From NCBI GenBank assembly GCA_003164655.1, contig PLTW01000076.1, positions 1-5,925 on the forward strand: a stretch of 5,925 nt of DNA, in the 5' to 3' direction. The first letter of the stretch is position 1. Each line of letters opens with the position of its first letter. Below are positions 1-5,788 of this stretch, piece after piece. The notes beneath the pieces were generated by a model. The model made no database searches. It saw nothing but the letters and a program-made list of their open reading frames with translations, and was not told the DNA's origin. The stretch comes from Actinomycetota bacterium. Its GTDB lineage: Bacteria > Actinomycetota > Thermoleophilia > UBA2241. Both the position numbers and the translations under genes were made by a program.

Positions 1-42
1 AAGCGGCGCATCGGGGCGCCGTTCGTGGAGGGGGGCAGATGA
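1..42 (+). CDS. C-terminal tail of an unidentified upstream gene (partial)
   Basis: Frame 1 is open from the window edge to a TGA at 40-42, giving 13 residues (KRRIGAPFVEGGR). The TGA overlaps the mttB ATG at 39-41 in an ATGA arrangement, which is typical of translationally coupled genes within an operon. The GGAGG that serves mttB would lie inside this tail. Thirteen residues are too few to identify a family. The case for a real gene rests only on the overlap geometry and the lack of any other upstream spacer. Confidence 0.35.
   Translation, partial: KRRIGAPFVEGGR
27..35 (+). promoter_or_regulatory. Ribosome binding site of mttB
   Basis: The purine run GGAGGGGGG has its GGAGG core 7 bases before the ATG at 39. 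This supports that start, together with the family-typical N-terminus. Confidence 0.65.
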
Positions 43-1517
43 AGCGCAACCTGCACGCCGGCCGGCCACGTAGCGGTGGCCTGAGCCTCAGCGTGTTCGC
101 CGCAGAGGAGATCGAGGATATCCACCTGGCGACGGTCGAGGTGCTCGAGCGCACCGGGGTCTTCGTCGAAGACGAGGCTGCTCTCGACGTCTTCGCCGAC
201 GGTGGCTGTGTAGTCGACCGCAGCAGCCGCAACGTGAGAATCCCACAGTACGTCGTCGAAGACGCCATCCGCGCCGCCCCGTCCAGGCTCTGCCTAGCGG
301 CTCGCGATCCCAGCAAGGACTACGTTGTGGAGTCCAACCGGGTGGGCTTCACCAGCTTTGGCGAGGGCGTGCTCATCGTCGATCCGCACAGCGGCGAGCT
401 GCGTGAACCTACCAAGGCAGACGTCGGAGATGCTGCCCGCATCTGCGATTACCTGGACTCTATCGACGTCTACGAGCGGGCCATCGGCGCGGCCGACGTG
501 CCCCAGCAGGTCGGTCAGCTGCACAACGCCGAGGCCACCTTCGCCAACACCACCAAGCACGTCTTCATGGGGCCGTTCAGTGGCTACCTTCTGGGCAGGA
601 TCGTCGATGTGGCCAGCGTGATCGCCGGCGGCCGTGACAAGCTGCGCCAGCGGCCGCTGGTGTCCTTTATCACCTGCCCGGTGAGCCCGCTGAAGCTGGT
701 GCGCGACACCTGCGAGATCATCATGGGCGCCGCCCGCGAGGGCCTGTGCTGCAACATCCTCTCGATGGCCATGGCGGGCGGCTCCTCTCCGGTCACCTTG
801 GCCGGCACGCTGGTCACCCACAACGCCGAGGTGCTGGCCGGCATCTCCTTAAGCCAGCTCACCGAGCGCGGCTCTCCTGTCGTCTATGGCTCCTCGACTA
901 CGGCGATGGACCTGCGCCTGGCCTCGGCCTCGGTCGGCAGCCCCGAGTGCGGACTTATCGGCGCCGCGGTGGCGCAGATGGCGCGGCGCTATCTGCTGCC
1001 CAGCTGGGTGGCCGGTGCGTAGGCAGACTCCAAGGTGGGCGACGCTCAGTCCGGGCACGAGAAGACCCTGACGGCCGTGCTCCCAGCGTTGGCAGGCGCC
1101 AACCTGATCTACGGCCTCGGGATGCTCGAGTCGGGCGTCACCTTCGACTACGGCCAGCTCGTCATGGACGACGAGTTCGCGCGCATGATCAAGCACGTCG
1201 TATCGGGCATCGCGGTCAACGACGAGACCCTGGCGGTGGAGGACATTGCCCAGGTCGGTTCGTTTGGCGACTTTCTGAGCCTCGATGCCACCCTGCGTCA
1301 CATGCGCGAGCAGAGCCAGCCCAAGCTCATCGACCGACGTGTGCGCGAGGAGTGGACGACCATGGGGGCCACCGACCTGCATGACCGCGCGCGCGTAAAG
1401 GCTCTCGCGATCCTCGAGTCGCACCACCCGGAGCCGTTGCCCAGCGAGGTGGCGGCTGAGATCCGCAGTATCGTCGTGGAGGCCGAGAAGGAGTTGGGCG
1501 TCGCAGGTGCTCTTTGA
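39..1517 (+). CDS. mttB: Trimethylamine:corrinoid methyltransferase MttB, pyrrolysine protein read through TAG
   Basis: MttB transfers a methyl group from trimethylamine to the Co(I) corrinoid of its partner protein MttC, leaving dimethylamine; it acts in the cytoplasm. The frame runs 327 codons to a TAG at 1020-1022, then continues without a shift to a TGA at 1515-1517. The total is 492 residues including residue 328, close to the roughly 495 of Methanosarcina MttB. Visible family segments are the N-terminal helix with HLATVEVLERTGV, GFTSFGEG (103-110), SFITCPVSPLK (209-219) and MAMAGGSSPVT (243-253), all of the TIM-barrel MttB superfamily. WVAGA precedes the TAG and ADSK follows it, matching the pyrrolysine neighbourhood of MttB. 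After the TAG, ALAGANLIYGLGMLESG is also typical. Non-pyrrolysine MttB homologues (MtgB-like) lack this codon, so its presence favours a true TMA enzyme. MttC follows after 40 bases. A 327-residue truncated product is likely whenever UAG terminates. Confidence 0.93.
1020..1022 (+). other. In-frame amber codon read as pyrrolysine in mttB
   Basis: The codons around the site are GCC GGT GCG TAG GCA GAC TCC AAG, giving AGA-O-ADSK. The TAG encodes residue 328, near the known MttB pyrrolysine at about residue 334 in Methanosarcina. The reading frame, composition and family similarity are unbroken across it. This argues for pyrrolysine decoding rather than a pseudogene. No obvious strong hairpin was seen directly downstream. 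Confidence 0.9.
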
Positions 1518-1545
1518 CCGATTGAACTGGGGCGACTCATCAGTC

Positions 1546-1552
1546 GAAAGGA
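1546..1552 (+). promoter_or_regulatory. Ribosome binding site that decides the mttC start
   Basis: GAAAGGA ends 5 bases before the ATG at 1558. The same frame is open back to 1507 inside the mttB end, but that longer start would add 17 residues unlike the family. The site therefore favours 1558. Confidence 0.6.
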
Positions 1553-1557
1553 CTCAC

Positions 1558-2199
1558 ATGCCAGATCAGTTCACCCAGCTCAGAGAGGTCGTCATCATCG
1601 GCGACGGCGAGGCCGCGAAGCGTCTCACCGCCGAGATGCTTGAAGTCGGAGTCGCCCCGCGCGAGATCCTCGAGGCGGCCCTGTTGCCTGGCATGGACGT
1701 GGTCGGGGCGCGCATGCGAAGCGGTGAGTGCTTCATCCCCGAGGTGTTGCTTTCCGCCCGCACCATGCAGGGCGCCCTCGAACTTCTCAAGCCTCACTTG
1801 GCAGAGGGCGAGTCGGCCGGCCTGGGCACGGTGGTGATCGGCACGGTCGAGGGCGACCTGCACGACATAGGCAAGAACTTGGTGGCCATGATGCTCGAGG
1901 GGGCCGGCTTCGGTGTCGTCAACCTCGGAACGAGCGTTACTCCCGAGCGCTTCGTGGCTGCCGTCAAGGAACATCGACCCGTCATCCTCGGCATGAGTGC
2001 TCTGCTGACCACCACTCTTCCCAAAATGCGCGAGACCATAGGTGCCCTGCGGGAGGCCGGCCTGCGCGACTCAGTGAAGGTGATGGCCGGGGGCGCTCCG
2101 GTTACCCTAAGCTACGCGGAGGAGCTCGGTGCCGACGGCTACAGCGCAAACGCCGCCATGGCGGTCGAGACGGCGAAGGGGCTCATCAGAAAGGCGTAA
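1558..2199 (+). CDS. mttC: Methylamine-specific corrinoid protein (MttC/MtbC type)
   Basis: This is the methyl carrier of the system. Its cobalamin cofactor accepts methyl groups from the methylamine methyltransferases and passes them to a second methyltransferase. At 213 residues it has the usual length. The N-terminal helical cap domain (about 1-88) contains GVAPREILEAALLPGMDVVG and the FIPEVLLSARTM segment. The Rossmann-like B12 domain (about 90-213) carries the base-off/His-on motif D100-x-H102-x-x-G105 in GTVEGDLHDIGKNLV, the S147-x-L149 motif in GMSALLTTT, and G178-G179 in VMAGGAP. H102 should be the lower axial cobalt ligand. The gene lies between mttB and mtbB, and all three share direction and spacing. 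Whether it is MttC (TMA) or MtbC (DMA) cannot be settled from motifs; position directly after mttB suggests MttC. It may serve both enzymes, since no second corrinoid gene is visible. Confidence 0.92.
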   Translation: MPDQFTQLREVVIIGDGEAAKRLTAEMLEVGVAPREILEAALLPGMDVVGARMRSGECFIPEVLLSARTMQGALELLKPHLAEGESAGLGTVVIGTVEGDLHDIGKNLVAMMLEGAGFGVVNLGTSVTPERFVAAVKEHRPVILGMSALLTTTLPKMRETIGALREAGLRDSVKVMAGGAPVTLSYAEELGADGYSANAAMAVETAKGLIRKA

Positions 2200-2328
2200 T
2201 TGCCCCAGAAGCGCTATGCAGTGTTCCGAAAACGCGACCGCGAAAGCAGCGAGCTCATCGTTATCGAGGTCGAATCGGCGTCCGTGAGCACCGAGGATCG
2301 CGCGATTTCGACCACAAGCGGGAGGTAA
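2200..2328 (+). CDS. Small unknown ORF between mttC and mtbB
   Basis: The frame starts with TTG directly after the mttC TAA and ends at a TAA 3 bases before the mtbB GTG, giving 42 residues. A purine-rich AGAAAGG lies a few bases before the TTG. The product is highly charged, beginning PQKRYAVFRKRDRES, then a short hydrophobic strand (ELIVIEVES) and a polar tail. No family is recognised. It tightly fills a 132-base gap and shares a frame with both neighbours, so it could be a real small subunit or a leader that couples mtbB translation. The alternative is that it is an untranslated spacer containing the mtbB ribosome binding site. The start codon is uncertain; GTG at 2221 is another option. 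Confidence 0.4.
   Translation: MPQKRYAVFRKRDRESSELIVIEVESASVSTEDRAISTTSGR
2320..2325 (+). promoter_or_regulatory. Ribosome binding site of mtbB (GTG start)
   Basis: GGGAGG lies 6 bases before the GTG at 2332. It supports the GTG start, which yields the family-like N-terminus MTATIRTRMGDGHAVAL. Confidence 0.65.
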
Positions 2329-2331
2329 GAA

Positions 2332-3732
2332 GTGACGGCGACCATCCGCACTCGTATGGGCGACGGCCACGCGGTTGCCCTCAGCCGCGACGATCTGCGC
2401 CGCGATCTCGTCGATGGCTCACAGGAGGCGGCCCGTCGGGCGAAGATTCCTGTGCTTGATGGGGCTGACATCGATCACCTAGCCGAGATCTTCGCCTACC
2501 CCGGCCGCATCGCCGGGGTCGAACCTGGTCACGAGGTCGTTCTCACCAAGGACGGCTGTGCCAACACACTATACGGTGGCCAAATGTCAAGTGGCGTGGG
2601 TATTCCGCTGGCGCGCGAACAGGGTGTCCGCCTCATGGAGCGGGCCTTCGGTTTTGACACCATGGAGATCGGCCATCCGGACTACTCGTTCAAGCCGGCG
2701 AAACCGCTCGTGGCGCTCGAACAGCTGTGCATGGCGCAGGCCCAGTTGGACTGCGTGGTGCCGCTGTTCTACGGCGCCATGCCCAACATGGGGCTCTATT
2801 TCCGCCCGGACGGACCGTTCGCCAATCCGGCCGACCTGCTTCCCGACGGTCGCATCGAGGAGGCACGCGCGGCACAGCTGGAGGCGGCGGCGCGGCTCCG
2901 TGACGACATCCTCTACGTTTCGCGCGCCATGGACGAAGTCGGCGCCGACGGCATCGACATCGATACCACTGCCTCGGCTGGCGATGCCGAGTTTCTCGCC
3001 ACCCTGCAGGCGGTCGAGGAGCTCGCGACGCACACTGACTTGGCCATCGAGGTGGGCATGGCGACCGAGCTGGTCCTGGGCTTCCATGGCGAGCTCGACT
3101 ACAAGGGCCGCCGGCTCGCTGGGCTCTGGCCGCACCAGCAGCTGGCCGTGGTCGAACAAGCCGGCGCCCACCTGTTCGGCCCAGCGATCACAACAAAGAC
3201 CAACAAGTCGGTCCCGTGGAACGTTGCCCGTGCCTGCACGTTCGTGAAAGAGTGCTCGCGTGTCGCTGAAATCCCCATCCACGCCAACGTCGGCATGGGC
3301 GTCGGCGGCGTGCCGACCGTCGAGGTGCAACCCAACGACGTGGTTACGCGCGTCGGGGTGGCCCTCGTGGAGATCGGCCGAGCCGATGGCTTGTAGGTAG
3401 GCGGCGGTGATCCGGCCGGCATGTCCCTATGCCACGCGCTCGCCTCGGGTATGGGCGGCATCCGCACCACCGGAGATCTGGTGGCCCGGATGCAGCTTCG
3501 AAAAATGAGGCTCCCGCAGGCCAAGCGCTTCGTGGCCGACAAGCTTGGACTCAGCGTGGCCGACCTCGCCGATTCTACGCTGCTGCGCGAGCTGCGCGAG
3601 GAGCTCGATATAGGCGTCGTCACCGGAGTGGCAACGGCGGCCAAAGGCATCGAGGCCAAGGCGCGCATCGCTAACCTGCTGGGAGTTCCCGTTCGCAGTG
3701 TCGACCGGTTGCGGCAGAAGGCAGGCCCATGA
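2332..3732 (+). CDS. mtbB: Dimethylamine:corrinoid methyltransferase MtbB, pyrrolysine protein read through TAG
   Basis: MtbB moves a methyl group from dimethylamine to a corrinoid protein, yielding monomethylamine. It would act on the product of MttB. The frame runs from GTG through 354 codons to a TAG at 3394-3396 and then, without a shift, to a TGA at 3730-3732. That gives 466 residues including residue 355; Methanosarcina MtbB has 467 with pyrrolysine at 356. Family-typical stretches include TRMGDG (N-terminus), SGVGIP, MEIGHPDYSFKP, PLFYGAMPNMGLY (144-156), LAGLWPHQQ (262-270) and NVGMGVGGVP (319-328). GRADGL precedes the TAG and VGGGDPAGM follows it. The C-terminal part has ASGMGGIRTTGDLVARM and LRELREELDIGVVT (417-430). 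The Dimeth_Pyl family has essentially only pyrrolysine members, so reading the TAG as sense is well founded. A small ORF overlaps the stop by ATGA. Confidence 0.94.
3394..3396 (+). other. In-frame amber codon read as pyrrolysine in mtbB
   Basis: The codons are GAT GGC TTG TAG GTA GGC GGC GGT GAT CCG, giving DGL-O-VGGGDP. The site is residue 355, one position from the known MtbB pyrrolysine at 356. Conserved MtbB sequence flanks both sides. A second, out-of-frame TAG follows at once (TAGGTAG) and has no coding role. Confidence 0.92.
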
Positions 3733-3941
3733 TGTATGCAACGCGAAGTGAGCCCGCTGCACTGCGCTCTAATCCGGAAACGCACGCGCTCTCGGCCGGC
3801 AGCATCGCTGGGTTCACGCTGCCCAGCAACTGCGGCGAGGTCGCTGCGCACTTCGACGATGTGCTGGCCATCAGCTCTCGCGACCGAGAGGATGCTCGTC
3901 AGGATCGGGCGGCGGCCGAGCAGCTCGGGGAGAAGGTGTGA
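3729..3941 (+). CDS. Small unknown ORF overlapping the mtbB stop
   Basis: The ATG at 3729 overlaps the mtbB TGA (ATGA), with a second in-frame ATG at 3732. The frame ends at a TGA at 3939-3941, giving 70 residues. The product is soluble and acidic toward its end (HFDDVLAISSRDREDARQD, then AAEQLGEKV), with no membrane segment or metal motif. Third codon positions are GC-rich as in the neighbours. No family is recognised. Coupling to mtbB suggests a last gene of the operon, but it may be a decayed remnant. A competing frame (3736-3957) is rich in Arg and Ser and looks like a shadow. Confidence 0.38.
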   Translation: MMYATRSEPAALRSNPETHALSAGSIAGFTLPSNCGEVAAHFDDVLAISSRDREDARQDRAAAEQLGEKV

Positions 3942-3990
3942 ACTAAGTAGGATGTGAACTGTCGCTTGGGTTGGAAGCTGCACTAGTCAT

Positions 3991-4057
3991 GGCCCCCCAA
4001 CGACCAGACGCTGAAACCGAAGCGGCTGGGGGAGATTGATCGTTGGCATGCGGGGCC
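3991..4057 (+). repeat. Nested inverted repeat, candidate structured RNA or element end
   Basis: A continuous 5' arm (3991-4012) pairs in three blocks. GGCCCC (3991-3996) pairs with GGGGCC (4052-4057). CCAACGA (3997-4003) pairs with TCGTTGG (4040-4046). CCAG-A-CGCT (4004-4012) pairs with AGCG-G-CTGG (4021-4029), closing an 8-base loop. In all 21 of 22 positions pair; the exception is one A-G opposition. The 3' arm has bulges of 10 and 5 bases. This is far more pairing than expected by chance for a stretch this size, though the high GC content helps. It could be a noncoding RNA or leader, a terminator of the operon without a T tract, or a mobile-element end. No known class is recognised. Confidence 0.5.
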
Positions 4058-4063
4058 TCCCCC

Positions 4064-4094
4064 GAAGCGGCCTCGGCCCGCCCGAGACCGCTTC
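4064..4094 (+). repeat. 13-bp inverted repeat, GC-rich hairpin
   Basis: GAAGCGGCCTCGG (4064-4076) faces CCGAGACCGCTTC (4082-4094), with 12 of 13 positions pairing around a 5-base loop. It lies 6 bases after the nested repeat, and a weaker hairpin, CCTTGGG with CCCAGG at 4096-4112, follows. There is no T tract, so a classical Rho-independent terminator on the plus strand is unlikely. Confidence 0.5.
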
Positions 4095-4269
4095 CCCTTG
4101 GGCCAACCCAGGATCGTGCGGTGCGCCAACCAACACAGGTGATGGTCGGATGGCATGGGTGTGATCGCCAAGAGCGCGGCCGAGGACGGTTTCGTGTTCA
4201 GCTGCTGGCTTGATAGGCTGGGTCCGGACTTGTGATTGGAACCGTAACTCCTGACTGTGGTGGTGAGAG

Positions 4270-5304
4270 ATGAGTGAGCCCACCAACCTGCCAAATCTGG
4301 TAACGCCTGTGGAGCGCCCCCGCCGCTTGCGCCGTCACTCTAACCTGCGTCGCATGGTGCGCGAGACCGGTCTGACTCCGGCCGACTTCATCTTCCCACT
4401 CTTTGCCCGTTACGGCAGCGACGAACAGCGACCCATCCCGTCGATGCCGGGCCAATTTCAGTACACCGTGGACAAGCTCCCTGCCGAGGTACGCCGTATC
4501 GCCTCGCTCGACATTCCCGCCGTGGTGCTCTTCGGCATCCCGGCCGTCAAAGATCGCTACGGAAGCGGCAATTACGATGAGGATGGGGTGGTTCCCGCAG
4601 CCATACGCATGATCAAGGATGCGGCTCCGGATCTCATGGTCATCTCCGACATGTGCTTCTGCGAGTACACCGATCATGGCCACTGCGGTGTTGTCAACTT
4701 TCCGGACGAGCCGCAGCGCCGCGCCGGCCTTCACGACGGCTACCTGCTCAACGACCCCACGCTCGAGCTTCTGGCGCGGGCCTCCGTCGTGCACGCTCAG
4801 GCCGGCGCCGACATCATCGCCCCGTCCGGGATGATCGACGGTATGGTCGGCGCCATTCGCGCTGCCTTAGACCAGACGGGCCACGAACACGTCGCCATTC
4901 TGAGCTACTCAACCAAGTACGCCAGCGGCTTCTACGGCCCGTTCCGCGACGCGGCTGAGAGCCCGCCACAGTTTGGCGATCGCAACGAGTACCAGATGGA
5001 CCCGTGCAACTTCCGCGAGGCGATGAAGGAGACTCGCCTCGACGTAGAAGAAGGCGCCGACATCCTCATGGTCAAGCCGGCGCTGCCTTACTTGGATGTT
5101 CTGAGTGCTGTGCGCCGCAACTTCGATCTGCCTGTCGCTGCCTATCAGGTGAGTGGCGAGTTCGCCATGTTGCAGGCAGCGGGGGCTAACGGCTGGATCG
5201 ATCTGCGACGGTGCGCGTTGGAAAGCCTTTCGGGCATCAAGCGCGCTGGCGCCGACATGATCGTTACCTACTTCGCCAAGGACGCGGTTGGCTGGTTGGG
5301 GTGA
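4270..5304 (+). CDS. hemB: Porphobilinogen synthase (delta-aminolevulinate dehydratase) HemB
   Basis: HemB condenses two 5-aminolevulinate molecules to porphobilinogen, the common precursor of haem, sirohaem and cobalamin; it acts in the cytoplasm as an oligomer. The product has 344 residues, slightly longer than E. coli HemB (about 324) because of its N-terminal extension. RPRRLRRHSNLRRMVRET is the typical HemB opening. The zinc-site cysteines are C129, C131 and C139 in DMCFCEYTDHGHCG, so this is the zinc type rather than the aspartate-rich magnesium type. The two Schiff-base lysines are K216 in YSTKYASGFYGPFRDA and K269 in LMVKPALPYLD. YQVSGEFAM and the C-terminal ADMIVTYFAK are also conserved. 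GGTGAG lies 2 bases before the ATG, closer than usual. The gene sits about 330 bases after the methylamine operon and probably has its own promoter. Its presence may support corrinoid supply, but that link is inferred from context only. Confidence 0.96.
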   Translation: MSEPTNLPNLVTPVERPRRLRRHSNLRRMVRETGLTPADFIFPLFARYGSDEQRPIPSMPGQFQYTVDKLPAEVRRIASLDIPAVVLFGIPAVKDRYGSGNYDEDGVVPAAIRMIKDAAPDLMVISDMCFCEYTDHGHCGVVNFPDEPQRRAGLHDGYLLNDPTLELLARASVVHAQAGADIIAPSGMIDGMVGAIRAALDQTGHEHVAILSYSTKYASGFYGPFRDAAESPPQFGDRNEYQMDPCNFREAMKETRLDVEEGADILMVKPALPYLDVLSAVRRNFDLPVAAYQVSGEFAMLQAAGANGWIDLRRCALESLSGIKRAGADMIVTYFAKDAVGWLG

Positions 5305-5472
5305 ATGCGGCTGGGAGGGGACTAGAAGTCACCCGGCGCACCAGGCCACCCTCGGTCAGGAAGCCTGTGTGACGCCTGGCTGCTGGCCCAGACGCAACTG
5401 GACCACCGACTTGAATGCACGAGCGCGCGTTCGCGGAGCTGTCCACGACTTGAACACCTCCAGCAGGGAAGC

Positions 5473-5487
5473 TTGACAAGATGTCAA
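5473..5487. repeat. TTGACA-aga-TGTCAA palindrome
   Basis: TTGACA (5473-5478) and TGTCAA (5482-5487) are perfect inverted copies separated by 3 bases. It could be an operator. TTGACA also equals the -35 consensus, but no -10 is seen 16-18 bases on. It overlaps the start of the next inverted repeat. Confidence 0.35.
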
Positions 5488-5704
5488 CGGCGGCGCGCTT
5501 GTCGGCAGGGCCGCCGTTGGCGCGTGAGGAGCTGCAGAGACTCGCTACTCGACCGGTCTCTCCTTGGCAACGGTCTCGAGGTCATACCCTGGCGCCGTCG
5601 CGTAACCCAAGCGACCAGCCGCATGACGAGTGCGGCCAGATATAGGCAGCCCAAGTAAGTCAGCGACTTGCCGTTATTGACACCGTGGACCGTGTCCTTG
5701 AGCC
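5484..5704 (-). pseudogene. Possible 3' end of a membrane-protein gene cut by the IS element
   Basis: On the minus strand a frame is open from the proposed IS end near 5704 to a TGA at 5486-5484, about 73 residues. It reads KDTVHGVNNGKS, then a hydrophobic stretch LTYLGCLYLAALVMRLVAWV (about 20 residues), then TRRR and an Arg/Ser-rich tail. One membrane helix followed by positive charge looks like a real protein end, and third positions are GC-rich in the first half. No family is recognised. The frame stays open into the IS sequence, which could be chance in GC-rich DNA. The Arg/Ser-rich tail is a warning sign of a shadow frame. Confidence 0.22.
5485..5519. repeat. 10-bp perfect inverted repeat with 15-base loop
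   Basis: CAACGGCGGC (5485-5494) pairs perfectly with GCCGCCGTTG (5510-5519). The hairpin is very GC-rich and has no T tract on the plus strand. It sits at the stop codon of the possible minus-strand frame (TGA complement at 5484-5486), so it would lie over the end of that frame. Confidence 0.45.
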
Positions 5705-5771
5705 TGAGGGGAGAAGTGGCCGGGCGAAATCGGACAGCCCGATAGGTGATACTGCTCCGCGGCAGCAGACC

Positions 5772-5780
5772 GAGGAGGAG
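5772..5780 (+). promoter_or_regulatory. Ribosome binding site of the IS3 orfA
   Basis: GAGGAGGAG lies 8 bases before the ATG at 5789 and fixes that start. Confidence 0.7.
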
Positions 5781-5788
5781 CATAAGCC

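Larger units (their letters stand above)
3942..4269 (+). other. Gap between the methylamine operon and hemB
   Basis: No convincing gene is seen here on either strand. The gap holds the nested inverted repeats described separately (3991-4057 and 4064-4094). It also holds an outer pair, TGGGTTGG (3967-3974) with CCAACCCA (4103-4110), and an 8-base direct repeat TGTGAACT at 3937-3944 and 3953-3960. The hemB promoter is probably in the second half, but no strong -35/-10 pair stands out. TTGATA at 4210-4215 has no good -10 partner. Confidence 0.6.
5305..5704 (+). other. Gap between hemB and the IS element
   Basis: No plus-strand gene is supported. Short inverted repeats are present: CCAGGC (5341-5346) with GCCTGG (5374-5379) enclosing CAGG/CCTG, which may form a hemB terminator hairpin without a T tract. 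There are also the palindrome and 10-bp repeat at 5473-5519, and GCCGCA/TGCGGC near 5618-5636. A minus-strand open frame covers 5484-5704 and is listed separately. No tRNA was found. Confidence 0.5.

Noticed and set aside
39..1022. mttB as a pseudogene or as two separate genes split at 1020
   Set aside because: Family-typical sequence continues in the same frame after TAG, the full length matches MttB, and the TAG is at the known pyrrolysine site.
1507..1557. Upstream start of mttC at 1507
   Set aside because: It would overlap mttB and add 17 residues not typical of the family. The ATG at 1558 has a well-placed GAAAGGA.
2587..3330. Long minus-strand open frame (247 codons) opposite mtbB
   Set aside because: It lies wholly opposite a well-recognised gene, its product resembles no family, and long antisense frames are expected in GC-rich coding DNA.
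3421..3732. A separate gene starting at the ATG at 3421
   Set aside because: This is the C-terminal part of MtbB after the pyrrolysine codon. It has no ribosome binding site of its own, and residues before it (VGGGDPAG) also match MtbB.
3755..3790. Possible tRNA-Pyl (CTCTAAT resembling a CUA anticodon loop)
   Set aside because: The bases flanking the loop do not form an anticodon stem, and no acceptor or T-arm is seen. Other TCTAA sites on both strands lie inside hemB.
3967..4110. Integron attC site
   Set aside because: The expected GTTRRRY/RYYYAAC core ends are not present in the right arrangement and there is no integron integrase in the window.
4210..4238. hemB promoter with TTGATA as -35
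   Set aside because: No reasonable -10 hexamer lies 16-18 bases downstream; the match is too weak to list.
3983..4294. Two minus-strand frames of about 100 codons in the gap before hemB
   Set aside because: Their products look like no family. They overlap each other in different frames, run into the hemB start and cover strong inverted repeats.
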